From contig NZ_CP107939.1 in assembly GCF_036046055.1 (NCBI RefSeq), positions 186,001-250,000 on the forward strand: a DNA stretch of 64,000 bases, in the 5' to 3' direction. This document shows positions 49,150 through 58,737 of the stretch, in pieces. Below the pieces are notes generated by a model. It did no database searches and was not told the origin of the DNA. It worked only from the letters and a program-made list of their open reading frames with translations. A program made the translations under genes and the position numbers. Numbering within the stretch: the first letter of the stretch is position 1; each line of letters begins with the position of its first letter. This DNA comes from Nocardia sp. NBC_00403. Lineage in GTDB: Bacteria; Actinomycetota; Actinomycetes; Mycobacteriales; Mycobacteriaceae.

Positions 49150-49580
49150 CTACCGTCGACGCCTGGTCAATTTCTCTTCGCCCGGCACGAGTTCCAAAGC
49201 GGCGCAGCGTTTTGGAACTACCTGACGGAAATGACGGTGATCAAGTGTTGCCACCCTCTTGATCCCGAACCGTTCCGCGATGGCAATTACCGACGCGTCT
49301 GCCGCACCGAGCGGGAACCTTCCGTACTGGACTACAAGGTCTGCCATGCGCGCATAGTCGGCGGGGAGGAGTTGTTCAACCTGGAGTTCTTCGGCCGCCA
49401 ACGAACGGAGGAAACCGGCCTCGGCTTGTGCGCCGAGCTTGGCGAGCATGTAGCAGACTTCGGTGACTATGGTCGAATCAGCGGGGCCCGCTCTTCGCTC
49501 GAGGCGGCGTAACAAGCCGTGTGCTCACTGTCGTGTTTGTTGGCGATTGCGAGAAGTGGCCCGGTGTCACAAATGATCAC
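49150..49580 (-). pseudogene. VapC-type PIN-domain toxin, frameshifted
   Basis: The GTG at 49580 opens a good VapC N-terminus (MIICDTGPLLAIANKHDSEH, then TACY), but this frame stops at a TAG near 49469. The rest of the toxin (RRLERRAG, TIVTEVCYMLAKL, LGAADASVIAIAERFG, RVATLDHRHF, LELVP) continues in another frame from about 49515. One missing base near 49511-49517 accounts for the shift. The PIN acidic residues are otherwise present on both sides. It is either a decayed toxin or a sequencing error. The GTG overlaps the antitoxin stop by 4 nt. Confidence 0.8.
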
Positions 49581-49819
49581 TCACGGCCGCCGAGGTCACG
49601 CCACAACACTTCCTGGGACGTGGAAGCGAAGTCGGGTTCGGCCTCGACTGTCCCAGCGAACGAGAGCCGTCTGGATTCGGTCGCTGCTTCCCGGTCTGTG
49701 ACCGGCTTACCGTGGCTGACCACCAAGCGAAGCACAACAGGTCGCAGATCCTGCTGCTCCTCTTCGGTCAATAGGCCGACGAGGTCACGGAGGTTCATGT
49801 CATCGAAGGCCGCGGTCAT
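49577..49819 (-). CDS. VapB-type antitoxin
   Basis: An 80-residue protein just upstream of, and overlapping, the vapC frame (GTGA), the usual antitoxin-toxin order. It reads MTAAFDDMNLRDLVGLLTEE, then LRLVVSHGKPVTDREA, and ends SQEVLWRDLGGRE; the C-terminal part would bind the toxin. The N-terminal DNA-binding fold is not obvious. GAGGAG lies very close to the ATG at 49819; an internal ATG at 49798 has no Shine-Dalgarno. Its reading frame is intact although the toxin is broken. Confidence 0.72.
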   Translation of the reverse strand: MTAAFDDMNLRDLVGLLTEEEQQDLRPVVLRLVVSHGKPVTDREAATESRRLSFAGTVEAEPDFASTSQEVLWRDLGGRE

Positions 49820-49867
49820 GCTCCTCGGGGTACCGTTCGACCTACTGCGAAGCAGCAGCGAAATCGC

Positions 49868-50845
49868 TCAGTTCAGCCCCGCGTACGAGTGCAACCCGCT
49901 GATCACGATGTTGATGATGAAGAGGTTGAACAGCATCGCAACGAACCCTGCGATGTTGATCCACGCGGCCTTGGTATCGCGCCAGCCGGAGGTTGCTCGG
50001 GCGTGGAGGTAGGCAGCGTAGAGAACCCAAGCGATGAAGGAGCACGTCTCCTTCGGGTCCCAACCCCAGAAACGCCCCCATGCTGCTTCGGCCCAAATGG
50101 CGCCGAGGATGACTCCCGCACCGAACAGGGGGAAGCCGATGATGGTGGTTTTGTAGGCGAGGCCGTCGAGGGCGCGGGCGTCGGGGAGGCGGCGAGCGAT
50201 GGTGCCGAGGATGGTGGCGGATTCTTGGCCCTCGGGCTGGCGCAAGCGGAAGAGGAACAGCAGGCTGGCTATGCCGGAGACGAGGAACACGCCGCTGCCG
50301 ATGCTGACGATGGTGACGTGGATGGGCAGCCAGAACGATTTGAGGGCGGGGACGACGGGGGCGGCGTCGGCGTAGAGCATGGTGCCCGCGAGGAACATCA
50401 GGATCAGGATCGGGACGAGCAGGAAGACCCACATGGCCCGGTAGCGCTGTTCACGCAGGAAGAGGATGCCGACGACGGCGGCCGCCGCGGTCGCCATGGT
50501 GACGAACTCGTACATGTTGCCGAGCGGGAAGCGGTGGGTCGCGAAGCCGCGCAACACGATCGAGGCCACGTGCAGTGCGATCGCGACGACGAGCACCGAG
50601 AACGCCATATTGCCTGCGCGCTCCGCGAGCGGCTTGGCCTGCGGCGTCTCGATGCGGCCGGGGACGGCGGGTCGGTCCGCGCCGGAACCGCCCGCGGTGA
50701 CGAGCTCGCGCTCGACGACCTGCAGCGTCCGCGCCGAGGCGTACTGCACGATGAGCAGCACCAGCACCAGGGCGTACACAACGATCGCCGACTTGAAGGC
50801 GAGATCGCTGTAGTGCGCGATGTTCTCGTCGATCGGCATGGTCAC
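49868..50845 (-). CDS. ccsB: System II cytochrome c synthase subunit CcsA/CcsB
   Basis: A 325-residue membrane protein with about eight helices and the heme-handling WWD motif, WGRFWGWDPKETCSFIAW, near residue 245. Conserved histidines include HRFPLGNMYEF and LPIHVTIVSIGS. With ResB it delivers heme to apocytochrome c outside the membrane. GTG at 50845 overlaps the resB stop (GTGA). It is the last gene of the hemL-ccs operon, equivalent to Rv0529. Confidence 0.94.
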   Translation of the reverse strand: MTMPIDENIAHYSDLAFKSAIVVYALVLVLLIVQYASARTLQVVERELVTAGGSGADRPAVPGRIETPQAKPLAERAGNMAFSVLVVAIALHVASIVLRGFATHRFPLGNMYEFVTMATAAAAVVGILFLREQRYRAMWVFLLVPILILMFLAGTMLYADAAPVVPALKSFWLPIHVTIVSIGSGVFLVSGIASLLFLFRLRQPEGQESATILGTIARRLPDARALDGLAYKTTIIGFPLFGAGVILGAIWAEAAWGRFWGWDPKETCSFIAWVLYAAYLHARATSGWRDTKAAWINIAGFVAMLFNLFIINIVISGLHSYAGLN

Positions 50846-52560
50846 TCTCCCGTGTTCTCGGTGCCGGACTGCTGATCCAGCAGGCGCGCACGCAATGTGT
50901 CGAACTCGCCACCCCAGCCGGCCTGATCGGTCCGCGCGAGCCCGCCCATTTCTACTACGGTGCGTCGTTGGTCAACGGTACCGGCTTCGGCATCGGCGGG
51001 GTAGACGCGGATCCAGACACGCCGCCGCTTCACCAGCAGCGAAACGAGCAGCCCCGCCATCATGGCCAACGCACTGACCAGCACCCACTGCTGCGCGGGA
51101 TCGTGTGACACCTGCAAGTTCACGAATTCCTGTGCGCCGTCGAAGGTCACCTTGGCGCCGTTGGACAGGGTGGTGGATTCGCCGGGGCGCAGGTTCACCC
51201 TGGCCTCCTTGGTCAGCCTGCCCTGTTTGATCTGCTCGGAGTCGAGTGAGAACAGCGACTGCGGCTTTCCGGTGTCGAGGCCGGTGTCGCCGCGATAGAC
51301 GTCCACCGCGACGGCCGGATCGTTCATGACGGGGAACGACGAGGTCAGCAGGCTTCCGTGGAGCAGGGCGGTCGGCGCGAACAGGCCCTCCACGGCGATC
51401 TGATTCTTGCGGCGCTCGGCCTCGGTGGCGTACATGCCGCCGGGCGGATCGATCCGCAGCACTCCGCTGGACAGGAAGGTCCGGGCATCCTCGGGTCGCC
51501 ACTGGATGGTCTCTGTCCTGGTCTGCCCGTTCGGGAAGGTGACGGTGAACGTCGGCGCGAACCCGTGCCCTTGCAGGTACAGCCGGTCACCAGCGACACG
51601 CAGCGGATGGTTCACCTGAATCGTGCTGGTGCGCCAGGTGTTGGTCTGGAGGTCGGCACCGGCCTGGTATTCGATATTCGAGGTGAACATCTCGGCCTGG
51701 CCGTTCTGCAGGTAGTCGGCCTTGAAGTCCTTGACCCGCACACAGATCGGAGTCATGCCGGTGCCGTCGTTCACATTGCCCGCACGGAACGAGTCGAAAA
51801 CCGCGGGCGAGGTGGTGCAGAAGCCGGGACCGTTGTTCGCGATGACGATAACGCTGCCCTCGTAACCGAACAGCTTGCCGACCGCGATGGCGACCAGCAG
51901 CCCGACCAGAGCCAGATGGAAGACGAGATTGCCCAGCTCGCGGGTGTACCCCTTCTCGGCCGAAAGAGTGGTCTCCCCGTCCCGCCCGCTCTGCTCGATG
52001 CTTCGCTCGCCGGGCCCTGCGTGGTTGGGCAGGCTGCCGCCTCCGGGCCGGACGCTCCCACCGGCGCGCACCTCGGTGCGCCAGCCGCGCAACTGCCGAC
52101 GGGCATGCGCGATCACCTCGTCGGCAGACCGCTCGACGGTCTCGGCGTAGTGGTGCGGCAGCCTGGCCAGATTGCGCGGTGCGCGCACCGGCGGCGTGCG
52201 CAGCGCCCGGTAGTGGTCGAACACGCGCGGCAGGATGCAGCCAACCAGCGAAATGAACAGCAGCACATAGATGGCCGTGAACCAGAAGCTGGAGAACACG
52301 TCGAACAGCTCGAACCGGTCCATCCACGGCCCGAGCGTCGGCCGGTCGGCGATGTACTGGGCGACCTTCTGCTCGTTGAGGCTGCGCTGCGGCAGCAATG
52401 CGCCGGGGATCGCGGCCAACGCGAGCAGGAACAGCAGCACCAGCGCGGTGCGCATGCTGGTGAGCCCGCGCCAGGTGTTGCGCACCAGCGCCCACGCCCG
52501 ACCCGGCAGCGACTGGCGCGGCGGAGTGTGCGGCGCCTCCGGTCTGTCGATCACGGTCAT
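50842..52560 (-). CDS. resB: Cytochrome c biogenesis protein ResB
   Basis: A 572-residue ResB/Ccs1 protein with three N-terminal helices ([59 protein letters not shown]), a large extracytoplasmic domain and a last helix near the C-terminus ([18 protein letters not shown]). It forms the heme-transfer complex with CcsB. The ATG at 52560 overlaps the ccdA stop by 4 nt. A Gly/Pro/Ser-rich loop of about 40 residues between helices 2 and 3 looks like an insertion. Confidence 0.93.
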   Translation of the reverse strand: MTVIDRPEAPHTPPRQSLPGRAWALVRNTWRGLTSMRTALVLLFLLALAAIPGALLPQRSLNEQKVAQYIADRPTLGPWMDRFELFDVFSSFWFTAIYVLLFISLVGCILPRVFDHYRALRTPPVRAPRNLARLPHHYAETVERSADEVIAHARRQLRGWRTEVRAGGSVRPGGGSLPNHAGPGERSIEQSGRDGETTLSAEKGYTRELGNLVFHLALVGLLVAIAVGKLFGYEGSVIVIANNGPGFCTTSPAVFDSFRAGNVNDGTGMTPICVRVKDFKADYLQNGQAEMFTSNIEYQAGADLQTNTWRTSTIQVNHPLRVAGDRLYLQGHGFAPTFTVTFPNGQTRTETIQWRPEDARTFLSSGVLRIDPPGGMYATEAERRKNQIAVEGLFAPTALLHGSLLTSSFPVMNDPAVAVDVYRGDTGLDTGKPQSLFSLDSEQIKQGRLTKEARVNLRPGESTTLSNGAKVTFDGAQEFVNLQVSHDPAQQWVLVSALAMMAGLLVSLLVKRRRVWIRVYPADAEAGTVDQRRTVVEMGGLARTDQAGWGGEFDTLRARLLDQQSGTENTGE

Positions 52561-53423
52561 ATCGGTAGCGTCACCTCGGAGACGAATGCATCGCGAACCC
52601 AGGCGACGAACTGGTCCCACGCGCCGGTGACCAGCGCGATGCCGACCGCAACAAGCAGGATGCCCCCGATGATCTGGATGGTGCGGGAATTGCGGCGCAG
52701 CCACCCGACGCCGCGCAGCGCGCTCGCCGAACCGAAGGCGAGGACCACGAACGGCAGGCCGAGGCCGAGGCAGTAGGCAACGATCAGCGCCACCCCGCGC
52801 ACCGCGGTCGTCCCGTCGGTGCCCGCGGACACCGCCATCACACCGGACAGGGTCGGCCCGAGGCACGGCGTCCAACCCAGCGCGAACACCGCGCCGAGCA
52901 GCGGCGCGCCCGCGATGCTGGTCAGCCTGCGCGGCTCCATCCTGGTGTCGCGCTGCAGCGCGGGCACCAGGCCGATGAACACCAGGCCCATCAGAATGGT
53001 GACCACACCGCCGATGCGTTGCAGCAGTTCACGATTCACGTTCAGTGTGTGGATCACGCCGAAAACCGTCGCGGTAGCGAGCACGAACACCACGGTGAAG
53101 CCGGCGACGAACAAACCGGCCGCGCCCGCGACCCGCATCCGGCCACTGCGCGCCACTTGCGGTGCGGACACTACGGCCCGATCGGCAACGGCCACCGAAC
53201 CGGACTTACCCCCGCGACCTTTGGCTTCGGCAGGGGTGACAGGCGGCGCCTCGGCACCGACCAGCCCCGCCAGATACGACAGATAGCCGGGTACCAACGG
53301 CACTACACACGGTGAAGCGAACGACACGAGTCCCGCCAGCATGCAGGCACCGAGCGCAAGCAGCAGCGGTCCGGTCGCCGCGGTCTGCTGGAACGACTCC
53401 CCCACTCCGGCAAGCACGATCAC
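52557..53423 (-). CDS. ccdA: Thiol-disulfide electron carrier CcdA
   Basis: The 288-residue protein has six membrane helices and the paired redox cysteines in [20 protein letters not shown] and [13 protein letters not shown], diagnostic of CcdA. It passes electrons from cytoplasmic thioredoxin to ResA for reduction of apocytochrome c. A hydrophilic loop of about 40 residues ([15 protein letters not shown]...) separates helices 1 and 2. The GTG at 53423 overlaps the stop of the small paralogue 2 gene. Confidence 0.95.
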   Translation of the reverse strand: MIVLAGVGESFQQTAATGPLLLALGACMLAGLVSFASPCVVPLVPGYLSYLAGLVGAEAPPVTPAEAKGRGGKSGSVAVADRAVVSAPQVARSGRMRVAGAAGLFVAGFTVVFVLATATVFGVIHTLNVNRELLQRIGGVVTILMGLVFIGLVPALQRDTRMEPRRLTSIAGAPLLGAVFALGWTPCLGPTLSGVMAVSAGTDGTTAVRGVALIVAYCLGLGLPFVVLAFGSASALRGVGWLRRNSRTIQIIGGILLVAVGIALVTGAWDQFVAWVRDAFVSEVTLPI

Positions 53424-53656
53424 GCCGACTCCGCTCCTCGCGGATCGCCAGTGGTCGCCTGCTCGGCAGCCGGCACGGCGGAGACCGTCGGCGCCTCGTC
53501 GCGCGCGACATCCCGCAAGGATTCCGCCGCGGCACTGCGCGGCACCATCGCGACACCGGCCCAGCGGTCATCGACCCGCCAGGTGCCACGGACGAGCCGG
53601 GCAGCCTGCCGCGGACGACAGGCGCGGCCGCCGCGCATCCGGCGATCGCGGTTCAC
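53420..53656 (-). CDS. Small Arg-rich protein, paralogue 2, in the cytochrome c operon
   Basis: A 78-residue protein starting at GTG 53656: [20 protein letters not shown], then [20 protein letters not shown] and [10 protein letters not shown], with a variable, acidic C-terminus. Over a 40-residue core 34 positions match the neighbouring paralogue 1. It has one Cys and no signal peptide or membrane helix, and no known family is recognised. Both junctions (with paralogue 1 and ccdA) are GTGA overlaps, so it is translated as part of the operon. Role unknown, presumably in thiol or heme handling. Confidence 0.82.
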   Translation of the reverse strand: MNRDRRMRGGRACRPRQAARLVRGTWRVDDRWAGVAMVPRSAAAESLRDVARDEAPTVSAVPAAEQATTGDPRGAESA

Positions 53657-53886
53657 GACTGCACCTCCTCGGCCTGCTCCGCGTCGCGGCGCATCGGCAC
53701 CTGCCGTTCGGTGTCCGTCGGCGCCGGGTCGACCTCGGCCCAGCTGACATCCATCATCGATGCCGCCGCGGCGCTGCGCGGCACCGAGGCCACGCCCGCC
53801 CAGCGATCGTCGACGGTCCATGTTCCACGGATGAGTCGGGCGGCCTGCCGCGGGCGACAGGCGCGCGGGCTGCGGGTGCGGTTCAC
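53653..53886 (-). CDS. Small Arg-rich protein, paralogue 1, in the cytochrome c operon
   Basis: A 77-residue protein starting at GTG 53886: [20 protein letters not shown], then [20 protein letters not shown] and ASMMDVSWAEV, with a charged tail. It lies between resA and paralogue 2 with 4-nt overlaps on both sides. Two tandem copies with a conserved core and diverged tails indicate an in-operon duplication. The M. tuberculosis order Rv0526-Rv0527 has, as far as I know, no such genes between resA-like and ccdA. Function unknown. Confidence 0.82.
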   Translation of the reverse strand: MNRTRSPRACRPRQAARLIRGTWTVDDRWAGVASVPRSAAAASMMDVSWAEVDPAPTDTERQVPMRRDAEQAEEVQS

Positions 53887-54515
53887 TGAGAGTCCTCTGT
53901 GGCGATACGTTCGAGTACGGGCTGGAGATCCTCGGCCAGGAGCGACCGGAGGAAAACGGCGGCGACACGGTGCTGACGATCCAGAACGAGCGTCGTCGGG
54001 ATGACGCTGGTCGGGAAGTTGCCGCCGAGGGCGAGCAACGTGCGCATGGACGGGTCGTAGATCGACCGATAGCCGATCTTGTTGTCCACCACGAAATCCT
54101 GGGCCTTGTCCTGCTGCGGATCACGGACGTTGATGCCGAGGAAAACGACACCCTTGTCCTTGGTCGCCTCGTAGGCCTTTTCCAGGGCAGGAGCCTCGGC
54201 GCGGCACGGCCCGCACCACTGCCCCCAGAGATTGAGCACGACCACCTTGCCGGCGAAATCCTCGACCGAGGTGGTTTTGCCTGCGGTCATCAGGTCGGGG
54301 CCGGCCAGTGTGCCGATGGTGCCTCGCGCGCTCGGCGGGTCGTAGAAGATGTCGGTTTTGCCACCGGGTGAGACGAACTCGAAGGTGCCGCCGGAGGCCA
54401 CCGCGTCTGTCCCGGTCGAGCAGCCGGCCAGCGCGGCAACGAAGCACACGCAGGCGACCAGGACCGGCGCGAGGCGCCGGGCCACGGGCCGAGAGAACAC
54501 GGTGGCCGATCTCAT
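53883..54515 (-). CDS. Lipoprotein thioredoxin ResA/TlpA-type
   Basis: A 210-residue lipoprotein: basic N-terminus, signal helix LAPVLVACVCFVAALAGC with lipobox LAGC, then a thioredoxin domain with WCGPCRAEAPALEKAY near residue 108 and the cis-Pro loop SVIPTTLVLD. Anchored outside the membrane, it would reduce the CxxCH disulfide of apocytochrome c with electrons from CcdA. ATG at 54515 overlaps the stop of the phosphatase gene (ATGA). Equivalent to Rv0526. Confidence 0.93.
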   Translation of the reverse strand: MRSATVFSRPVARRLAPVLVACVCFVAALAGCSTGTDAVASGGTFEFVSPGGKTDIFYDPPSARGTIGTLAGPDLMTAGKTTSVEDFAGKVVVLNLWGQWCGPCRAEAPALEKAYEATKDKGVVFLGINVRDPQQDKAQDFVVDNKIGYRSIYDPSMRTLLALGGNFPTSVIPTTLVLDRQHRVAAVFLRSLLAEDLQPVLERIATEDSQ

Positions 54516-55210
54516 GCGCCGTGCACCGTGGGGTCCGAACCGCCCGCAGGCTCGGAGTAAACGATGTCGACGAGCGTATCGCCCTGGTACACAAGGGAAG
54601 TCAGTGAAGCGAGCGAGCACTGCCGGTGCCGGGGATCGTGCCAGAGCCGCTGCCCCTGCAGGAACCGGCGCAGCGTCCACACCGGTAGCTGATGGGAGAC
54701 CAGCACGGCCTCGTGTCCGGCCGCCTCGACCCGCGCCTTGTTCACCGCGGCCAGCATCCGGTGCGCGATCTGCAGGTACGGCTCGCCCCAGGACGGCGTG
54801 AACGGATCACGCAGCTTCCACCAGTGCCGCGGCTTGCGCAGTGCGCCGTCACCGACCGACACCCGCAGACCCTCGAAGGTGTTGCCCGCTTCGATGAGAT
54901 TCTCATCGGTCCGCACGATCAGGTCGTGCTGCGCGGCGATCGGCTCGGCGGTCTCCTGCGCGCGTTGCAACGGCGAGGCGATCACCAGCGAGATGTCGTG
55001 ATCGGACAGCGCCCGCGCGACCGCGCCGGCCTGCGCGCGTCCGGTCACCGAAAGCTGGAAGCCGGGCAGCCTGCCGTAGAGGATGCCCTTCGGGTTGTGC
55101 ACCTCGCCGTGGCGCAGCACGTGCACGATGGTCTCGACGCCGGGATCGCTATCGGCGGCGGCTGGTGTTTCGCGCTCTTCGGAATCTGGCTGATCGGGGT
55201 CGGAGCTCAC
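54512..55210 (-). CDS. Histidine phosphatase family protein
   Basis: A 232-residue phosphoglycerate-mutase-like phosphatase: [20 protein letters not shown] gives the phospho-His, and [11 protein letters not shown] the second His; [13 protein letters not shown] is typical of the GpmB group. Substrate unknown. GTG at 55210 overlaps hemL (GTGA). Its constant place between hemL and resA-like genes in mycolata (Rv0525) suggests a link with heme or cytochrome maturation, not proven. Confidence 0.92.
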   Translation of the reverse strand: MSSDPDQPDSEERETPAAADSDPGVETIVHVLRHGEVHNPKGILYGRLPGFQLSVTGRAQAGAVARALSDHDISLVIASPLQRAQETAEPIAAQHDLIVRTDENLIEAGNTFEGLRVSVGDGALRKPRHWWKLRDPFTPSWGEPYLQIAHRMLAAVNKARVEAAGHEAVLVSHQLPVWTLRRFLQGQRLWHDPRHRQCSLASLTSLVYQGDTLVDIVYSEPAGGSDPTVHGA

Positions 55211-56544
55211 GCGCGGGATCCTTCGGGTGTGGCGGCCGCGGCCGCATGTGCGGCGGCGGGCAGGGCGGCGGCAATACGGTCGAACGCATCCTCGTCGAGC
55301 GCCGCGGAAACGAACCAGGCCTCGAACGCGCTCGGCGGTGCGTACACGCCGCCGTCGAGCAAGGCGTGGAAGAAGGCGGGGAAACGCCAGGTCTGGCTGG
55401 CTTTGGCGGCGGCGTAGTCGATGACCGGACGGTCGGCGAAGAACACGCTCACCATATTGCCCGCGAACTGCACCTGATGCTCGACCCCCGCGGCAGTGAG
55501 AGCCTCGGTGAACAGGCCGCCGAGCCGTTCGGCATTGCGGTCGAGCGCGGCGTACACCGCATCGTCGGCGGCGCGCAGCGTGGCAAGGCCCGCCGCGACG
55601 GCGACAGGGTTACCGGAGAGGGTGCCCGCCTGGTAGACCGGGCCGAGTGGGGCCAGGTGATTCATGATCTCGGCTCGACCGCCGAACGCGGCGGCAGGCA
55701 GGCCGCCGCTCATCACCTTGCCGAAGGTGTAGAGGTCACCTGCGACGCCCTCGCGGCCGAACCAGCCTGCGCGGCTGACCCGGAACCCGGTCATCACCTC
55801 GTCCATGATCAGCAGCGCACCGTGCTCTTCGGTCAGTGCGCGCAGGCCCGCGTTGAACCCGGGCAGCGGCGCGACCGCACCCATATTGCCCGCGGCCGCC
55901 TCGGTGATCACACAGGCGATCTCGCCGGGATTCGCTGCGAACGCGGTGGTGACGGCGTCGATGTCGTTGTAGGGCAGCACGATGGTGTCGCCCGCCTGCG
56001 CGCCGGTGACGCCCGGCGAGGTCGGCAGGCCGAGCGTGGCGACACCGGACCCGGCGTCGGCGAGCAGCGCGTCCACGTGCCCGTGGTAGCAGCCGGAGAA
56101 CTTGATGATCTTCGCGCGACCGGTGTAGCCGCGGGCCAGTCGCACCGCACTCATCGTGGCCTCGGTGCCGGAGTTCACCAACCGCACCCGCTGCACCGGC
56201 GCGACCCGTTCGGCGATCAGCTCGGCGAGTTCGATTTCGGCCTCGGTCGGCGCACCGAAGGACAGCCCGCCGGTCGCGGCGCGCTGCACGGCTTCGACCA
56301 CCGCGGGGTGCGCGTGGCCGAGAATCATCGGCCCCCACGAACACACCAGGTCGACGTACTCGTGGCCGTCGGCGTCGACGAGGGTGTAACCGTTGGCGGA
56401 AGCGATGAATCGCGGTGTGCCACCAACGGACTTGAACGCCCGCACCGGGGAGTTCACACCACCGGGGATCACCGAAATCGCCCGTTCGAAGAGCTGAGCG
56501 GAAACCGGCACCGATGACCTGGTCGCGCGCGGAGAAGAACTCAC
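55207..56544 (-). CDS. hemL: Glutamate-1-semialdehyde 2,1-aminomutase
   Basis: A 445-residue class-III aminotransferase-fold enzyme: [19 protein letters not shown] at the start, [18 protein letters not shown], and the PLP lysine in [20 protein letters not shown] near residue 275. It converts GSA to 5-aminolevulinate in the C5 heme route, following HemA, part of which lies at the other end of this segment. The GTG at 56544 was chosen by alignment to the usual N-terminus. It is first in the overlapping eight-gene ccs operon. Confidence 0.96.
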   Translation of the reverse strand: MSSSPRATRSSVPVSAQLFERAISVIPGGVNSPVRAFKSVGGTPRFIASANGYTLVDADGHEYVDLVCSWGPMILGHAHPAVVEAVQRAATGGLSFGAPTEAEIELAELIAERVAPVQRVRLVNSGTEATMSAVRLARGYTGRAKIIKFSGCYHGHVDALLADAGSGVATLGLPTSPGVTGAQAGDTIVLPYNDIDAVTTAFAANPGEIACVITEAAAGNMGAVAPLPGFNAGLRALTEEHGALLIMDEVMTGFRVSRAGWFGREGVAGDLYTFGKVMSGGLPAAAFGGRAEIMNHLAPLGPVYQAGTLSGNPVAVAAGLATLRAADDAVYAALDRNAERLGGLFTEALTAAGVEHQVQFAGNMVSVFFADRPVIDYAAAKASQTWRFPAFFHALLDGGVYAPPSAFEAWFVSAALDEDAFDRIAAALPAAAHAAAAATPEGSRA

Positions 56545-56759
56545 GACGTCCAGTCTCTCAGCACGATCCGATCGAGTCGACGACAGGGTGTAGTGGAGTG
56601 ATCCACACCGCAGCGCGCGTCGCGCACCGACGCGGCGCTCCTGCGCAACACGCCGGGCATGTTTCCTCGAATATCGGTCGCCGAATGATTGCTGATGCGT
56701 AATCTCGGTGCGTCTCACACCACATTCGGGCACCATCTACCAGCCAGAAGGGTCTGTCT

Positions 56760-57143
56760 ATGCGGTTTGCCATCTTCACCGCCGCGGTTCTCACCGCCTG
56801 CACCACCGCCGCCGCACTGCTCGGCGCAGGAACAGCCGCCGCCGCGGAGCCGTTCGGCCAGCCGGACCGGGTCGGTCTGCATCTGAGCCACCAGGAGACG
56901 GCGGCCATCGCCGACGGGCCGCTGCCCGCACTGGTCTCCATGCTCGTGCCACCGAACCGGATCGGCGCGGGTCTGAAGACCGACACCAAGATCTACCACG
57001 ACGACAGCGGCAACGTCCACGCCTCGCTGCGCCAGGTCATGACGGAGGCCGCGAGTTACCCGGACGGCACCATCACGCTGTATATCAACGCCCCCGGCAC
57101 CCACGACGGTCGCGTGCTGGACATCTACCAGCAGTGGAACTGA
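56760..57143 (+). CDS. Small secreted protein
   Basis: A 127-residue protein with a clear signal peptide (MRFAIFTAAVLTACTTAAAL, cleavage after AAAA near residue 29). The mature part (EPFGQPDRVGLHLSHQETAA, KTDTKIYHDDSGNVHASLRQ) has no cysteine and no recognised domain. AGAAGGG lies 7 nt before the ATG. It is divergent from hemL across 215 bp. Function unknown. Confidence 0.8.
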   Translation: MRFAIFTAAVLTACTTAAALLGAGTAAAAEPFGQPDRVGLHLSHQETAAIADGPLPALVSMLVPPNRIGAGLKTDTKIYHDDSGNVHASLRQVMTEAASYPDGTITLYINAPGTHDGRVLDIYQQWN

Positions 57144-57180
57144 GCGGAGGCCGGTCACGCACTCGAGCCGGGTCTCCGGC

Positions 57181-57408
57181 TCAGGTGTACATGCACGGCA
57201 CCGAGGCCGAGATGGTGTGCAATCGGCACATGATCCCGTTGTAGATGCCTGCGGAGCCGGTCTCCGGCGCGAAGACCGGCACGACCATGGCGGTGTCGAA
57301 CGCGGCGGGCTCCAGCGGCAATGTAGTGGCGCCCGCCGGCGCGGCACCGATCCCGACCGCAGCGGCGATGGCCACCCCGGCACCCAGCTTTCCAGCAAAT
57401 CCGATCAT
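57181..57408 (-). CDS. Small secreted protein with two Cys
   Basis: A 75-residue protein with signal peptide MIGFAGKLGAGVAIAAAVGI (cleavage near AGA) and a short mature part containing IMCRLHTISASVPCMYT, so one disulfide is likely. ATG at 57408 is preferred because AAAGGA lies 6 nt upstream. It ends 37 nt from the convergent secreted protein gene. Function unknown. Confidence 0.72.
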   Translation of the reverse strand: MIGFAGKLGAGVAIAAAVGIGAAPAGATTLPLEPAAFDTAMVVPVFAPETGSAGIYNGIMCRLHTISASVPCMYT

Positions 57409-57568
57409 AAGCATTCCTTTGTCGACGCACTATGAACCACAGCGAAATCTTAACGGCCACACAAAGATTCGCTATATTCAGCGTTGTGCGCCGTCCCACC
57501 GCCCACAGCAGCCGTGGCTGCACGTGCACGGTAACCGAGTCGGCGGTTGCGCGCCAGAGCGTGCCACA

Positions 57569-57754
57569 TCAGGTGATCCCGGCGCAGGACCCGGCCGAGC
57601 CGGTGGTCGCAAGACAAGCCAGCGGCGCGGGCAGCAGGTGCAGCAGTGCCTGCGCAGTGGCGCCGAGGGTGGGCGGCACCGGCGCGACCTCGGCGGGGAC
57701 GGCAGCGGCGAGAGCCATTGTGGCGACGCCGATCGTGTGGCTCGTCGGCTTCAT
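57569..57754 (-). CDS. Possible very small secreted protein
   Basis: A 61-residue frame: MKPTSHTIGVATMALAAAVP looks like a signal peptide, and the short mature part ends ACLATTGSAGSCAGIT with two Cys. Size and build resemble the neighbour at 57181-57408. The Shine-Dalgarno is weak and an opposite-strand frame overlaps, so the call is tentative. Confidence 0.45.
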   Translation of the reverse strand: MKPTSHTIGVATMALAAAVPAEVAPVPPTLGATAQALLHLLPAPLACLATTGSAGSCAGIT

Positions 57755-57828
57755 GGCTTCGATGTTCCCGCGATCGGCGCAGTAAAACAGCAGCGGCGGC
57801 GATGATCGCCGGTGGTTGCCCGGCTCGG

Positions 57829-58089
57829 TCAGCCTCGGGTCGACGGACGCTCGGCGACGACGCGCAGCGCGCGTGCGCCCGCGTCGATGCCGACGATGCC
57901 GGCTATGGCGACCAGAAAAGCCGCCAGCAGCAGCCACGGACCGACATAGCGGGTCGCACTGTGGGCCGGGAGGTCGCCCGCGGCGGCGAATGACGTGGTG
58001 ACCAACCCGTTTCGCCAGCTGAGCACCGCAACGACCAGGCACAGCACCGCAACGACTACCTCACCGAACACTACGATTTCTCGCCTCAA
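57829..58089 (-). CDS. Two-helix membrane protein with TTG start
   Basis: An 86-residue protein with two membrane helices (VVVAVLCLVVAVLSW and VGPWLLLAAFLVAIAGIVGI) and a small loop between them. It starts at TTG 58089, and TTGA overlaps the stop of the upstream membrane-protein gene, a coupled start. Function unknown. It is the last of a run of small membrane genes downstream of hemB. Confidence 0.75.
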   Translation of the reverse strand: MRREIVVFGEVVVAVLCLVVAVLSWRNGLVTTSFAAAGDLPAHSATRYVGPWLLLAAFLVAIAGIVGIDAGARALRVVAERPSTRG

Positions 58090-58679
58090 CGATCCGCTCC
58101 GTTCTCGCTGTGTCGGTCATCGGCGCCGCCGGGGTCTTCGACGCTATCGACCTCGTCGACACTATCGGCAATGCCGTCGGTGGCGTCGGTGCCTGAGGTG
58201 CCGCGCTGCCGGTGGAGCGCCTCGGTGAGCGCGACCCGCAATCCACGGTGGTCCTTGGCCCAGGCCTGCACGAAGCTACCATCGACCAGCCGCAGTCCGA
58301 TCCCGCCACGGCGGCGCGGCACCCCGCTCAGCTCGCCGAGCGCGCGCGCCGACTCCCAGTCCTCATCGTCCCAGGAGTCCTCGTCGCGCTCGGGGAGCAC
58401 CGCGGCGACGGCGCTCAGCGGGAGCGTCTCGGTGCCCTCGCGCAGGATGCTGTCGGTAAGTTCGACGCTCACATGGCGTCGACCCGCGATCACCTGCAAC
58501 ACAACGAAACCCGCGATCAGCGCGGCACAGAAAATCAAGGCGAACCAGTGCACCGCAGTGGCGGTCACCAATTCGATGAAAAGAATGATCAGACACAGAC
58601 CCGGCCCGTAGGACACCGAGCGCCAGCGCGCGCCCGGTTCGGCGAACAGAATGCCGGAGCCGACCCCCACATCGCTCAC
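58086..58679 (-). CDS. Membrane protein with acidic C-terminus
   Basis: A 197-residue protein with two adjacent membrane helices (PGLCLIILFIELVTATAVHW and IFCAALIAGFVVLQVIAG), then a PH-like soluble domain with GIGLRLVDGSFVQAWAKDH and an acidic tail. The GTG at 58679 begins VSDVGVGSG. Gene position below hemB recalls the conserved membrane proteins Rv0513/Rv0514. Function unknown. Confidence 0.82.
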   Translation of the reverse strand: MSDVGVGSGILFAEPGARWRSVSYGPGLCLIILFIELVTATAVHWFALIFCAALIAGFVVLQVIAGRRHVSVELTDSILREGTETLPLSAVAAVLPERDEDSWDDEDWESARALGELSGVPRRRGGIGLRLVDGSFVQAWAKDHRGLRVALTEALHRQRGTSGTDATDGIADSVDEVDSVEDPGGADDRHSENGADR

Positions 58680-58737
58680 GTCATGCTCCCGGTCGCGCCG
58701 ATCACGACGACGGGGAGGACCATCGAACGCGGACGAT

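Noticed and set aside
57432..57785. + strand frame of 117 codons opposite the small secreted protein at 57569
   Set aside because: No Shine-Dalgarno, and Ser/Arg/Ala-rich translation without a signal peptide; the minus-strand frame looks more protein-like, though it is itself uncertain.
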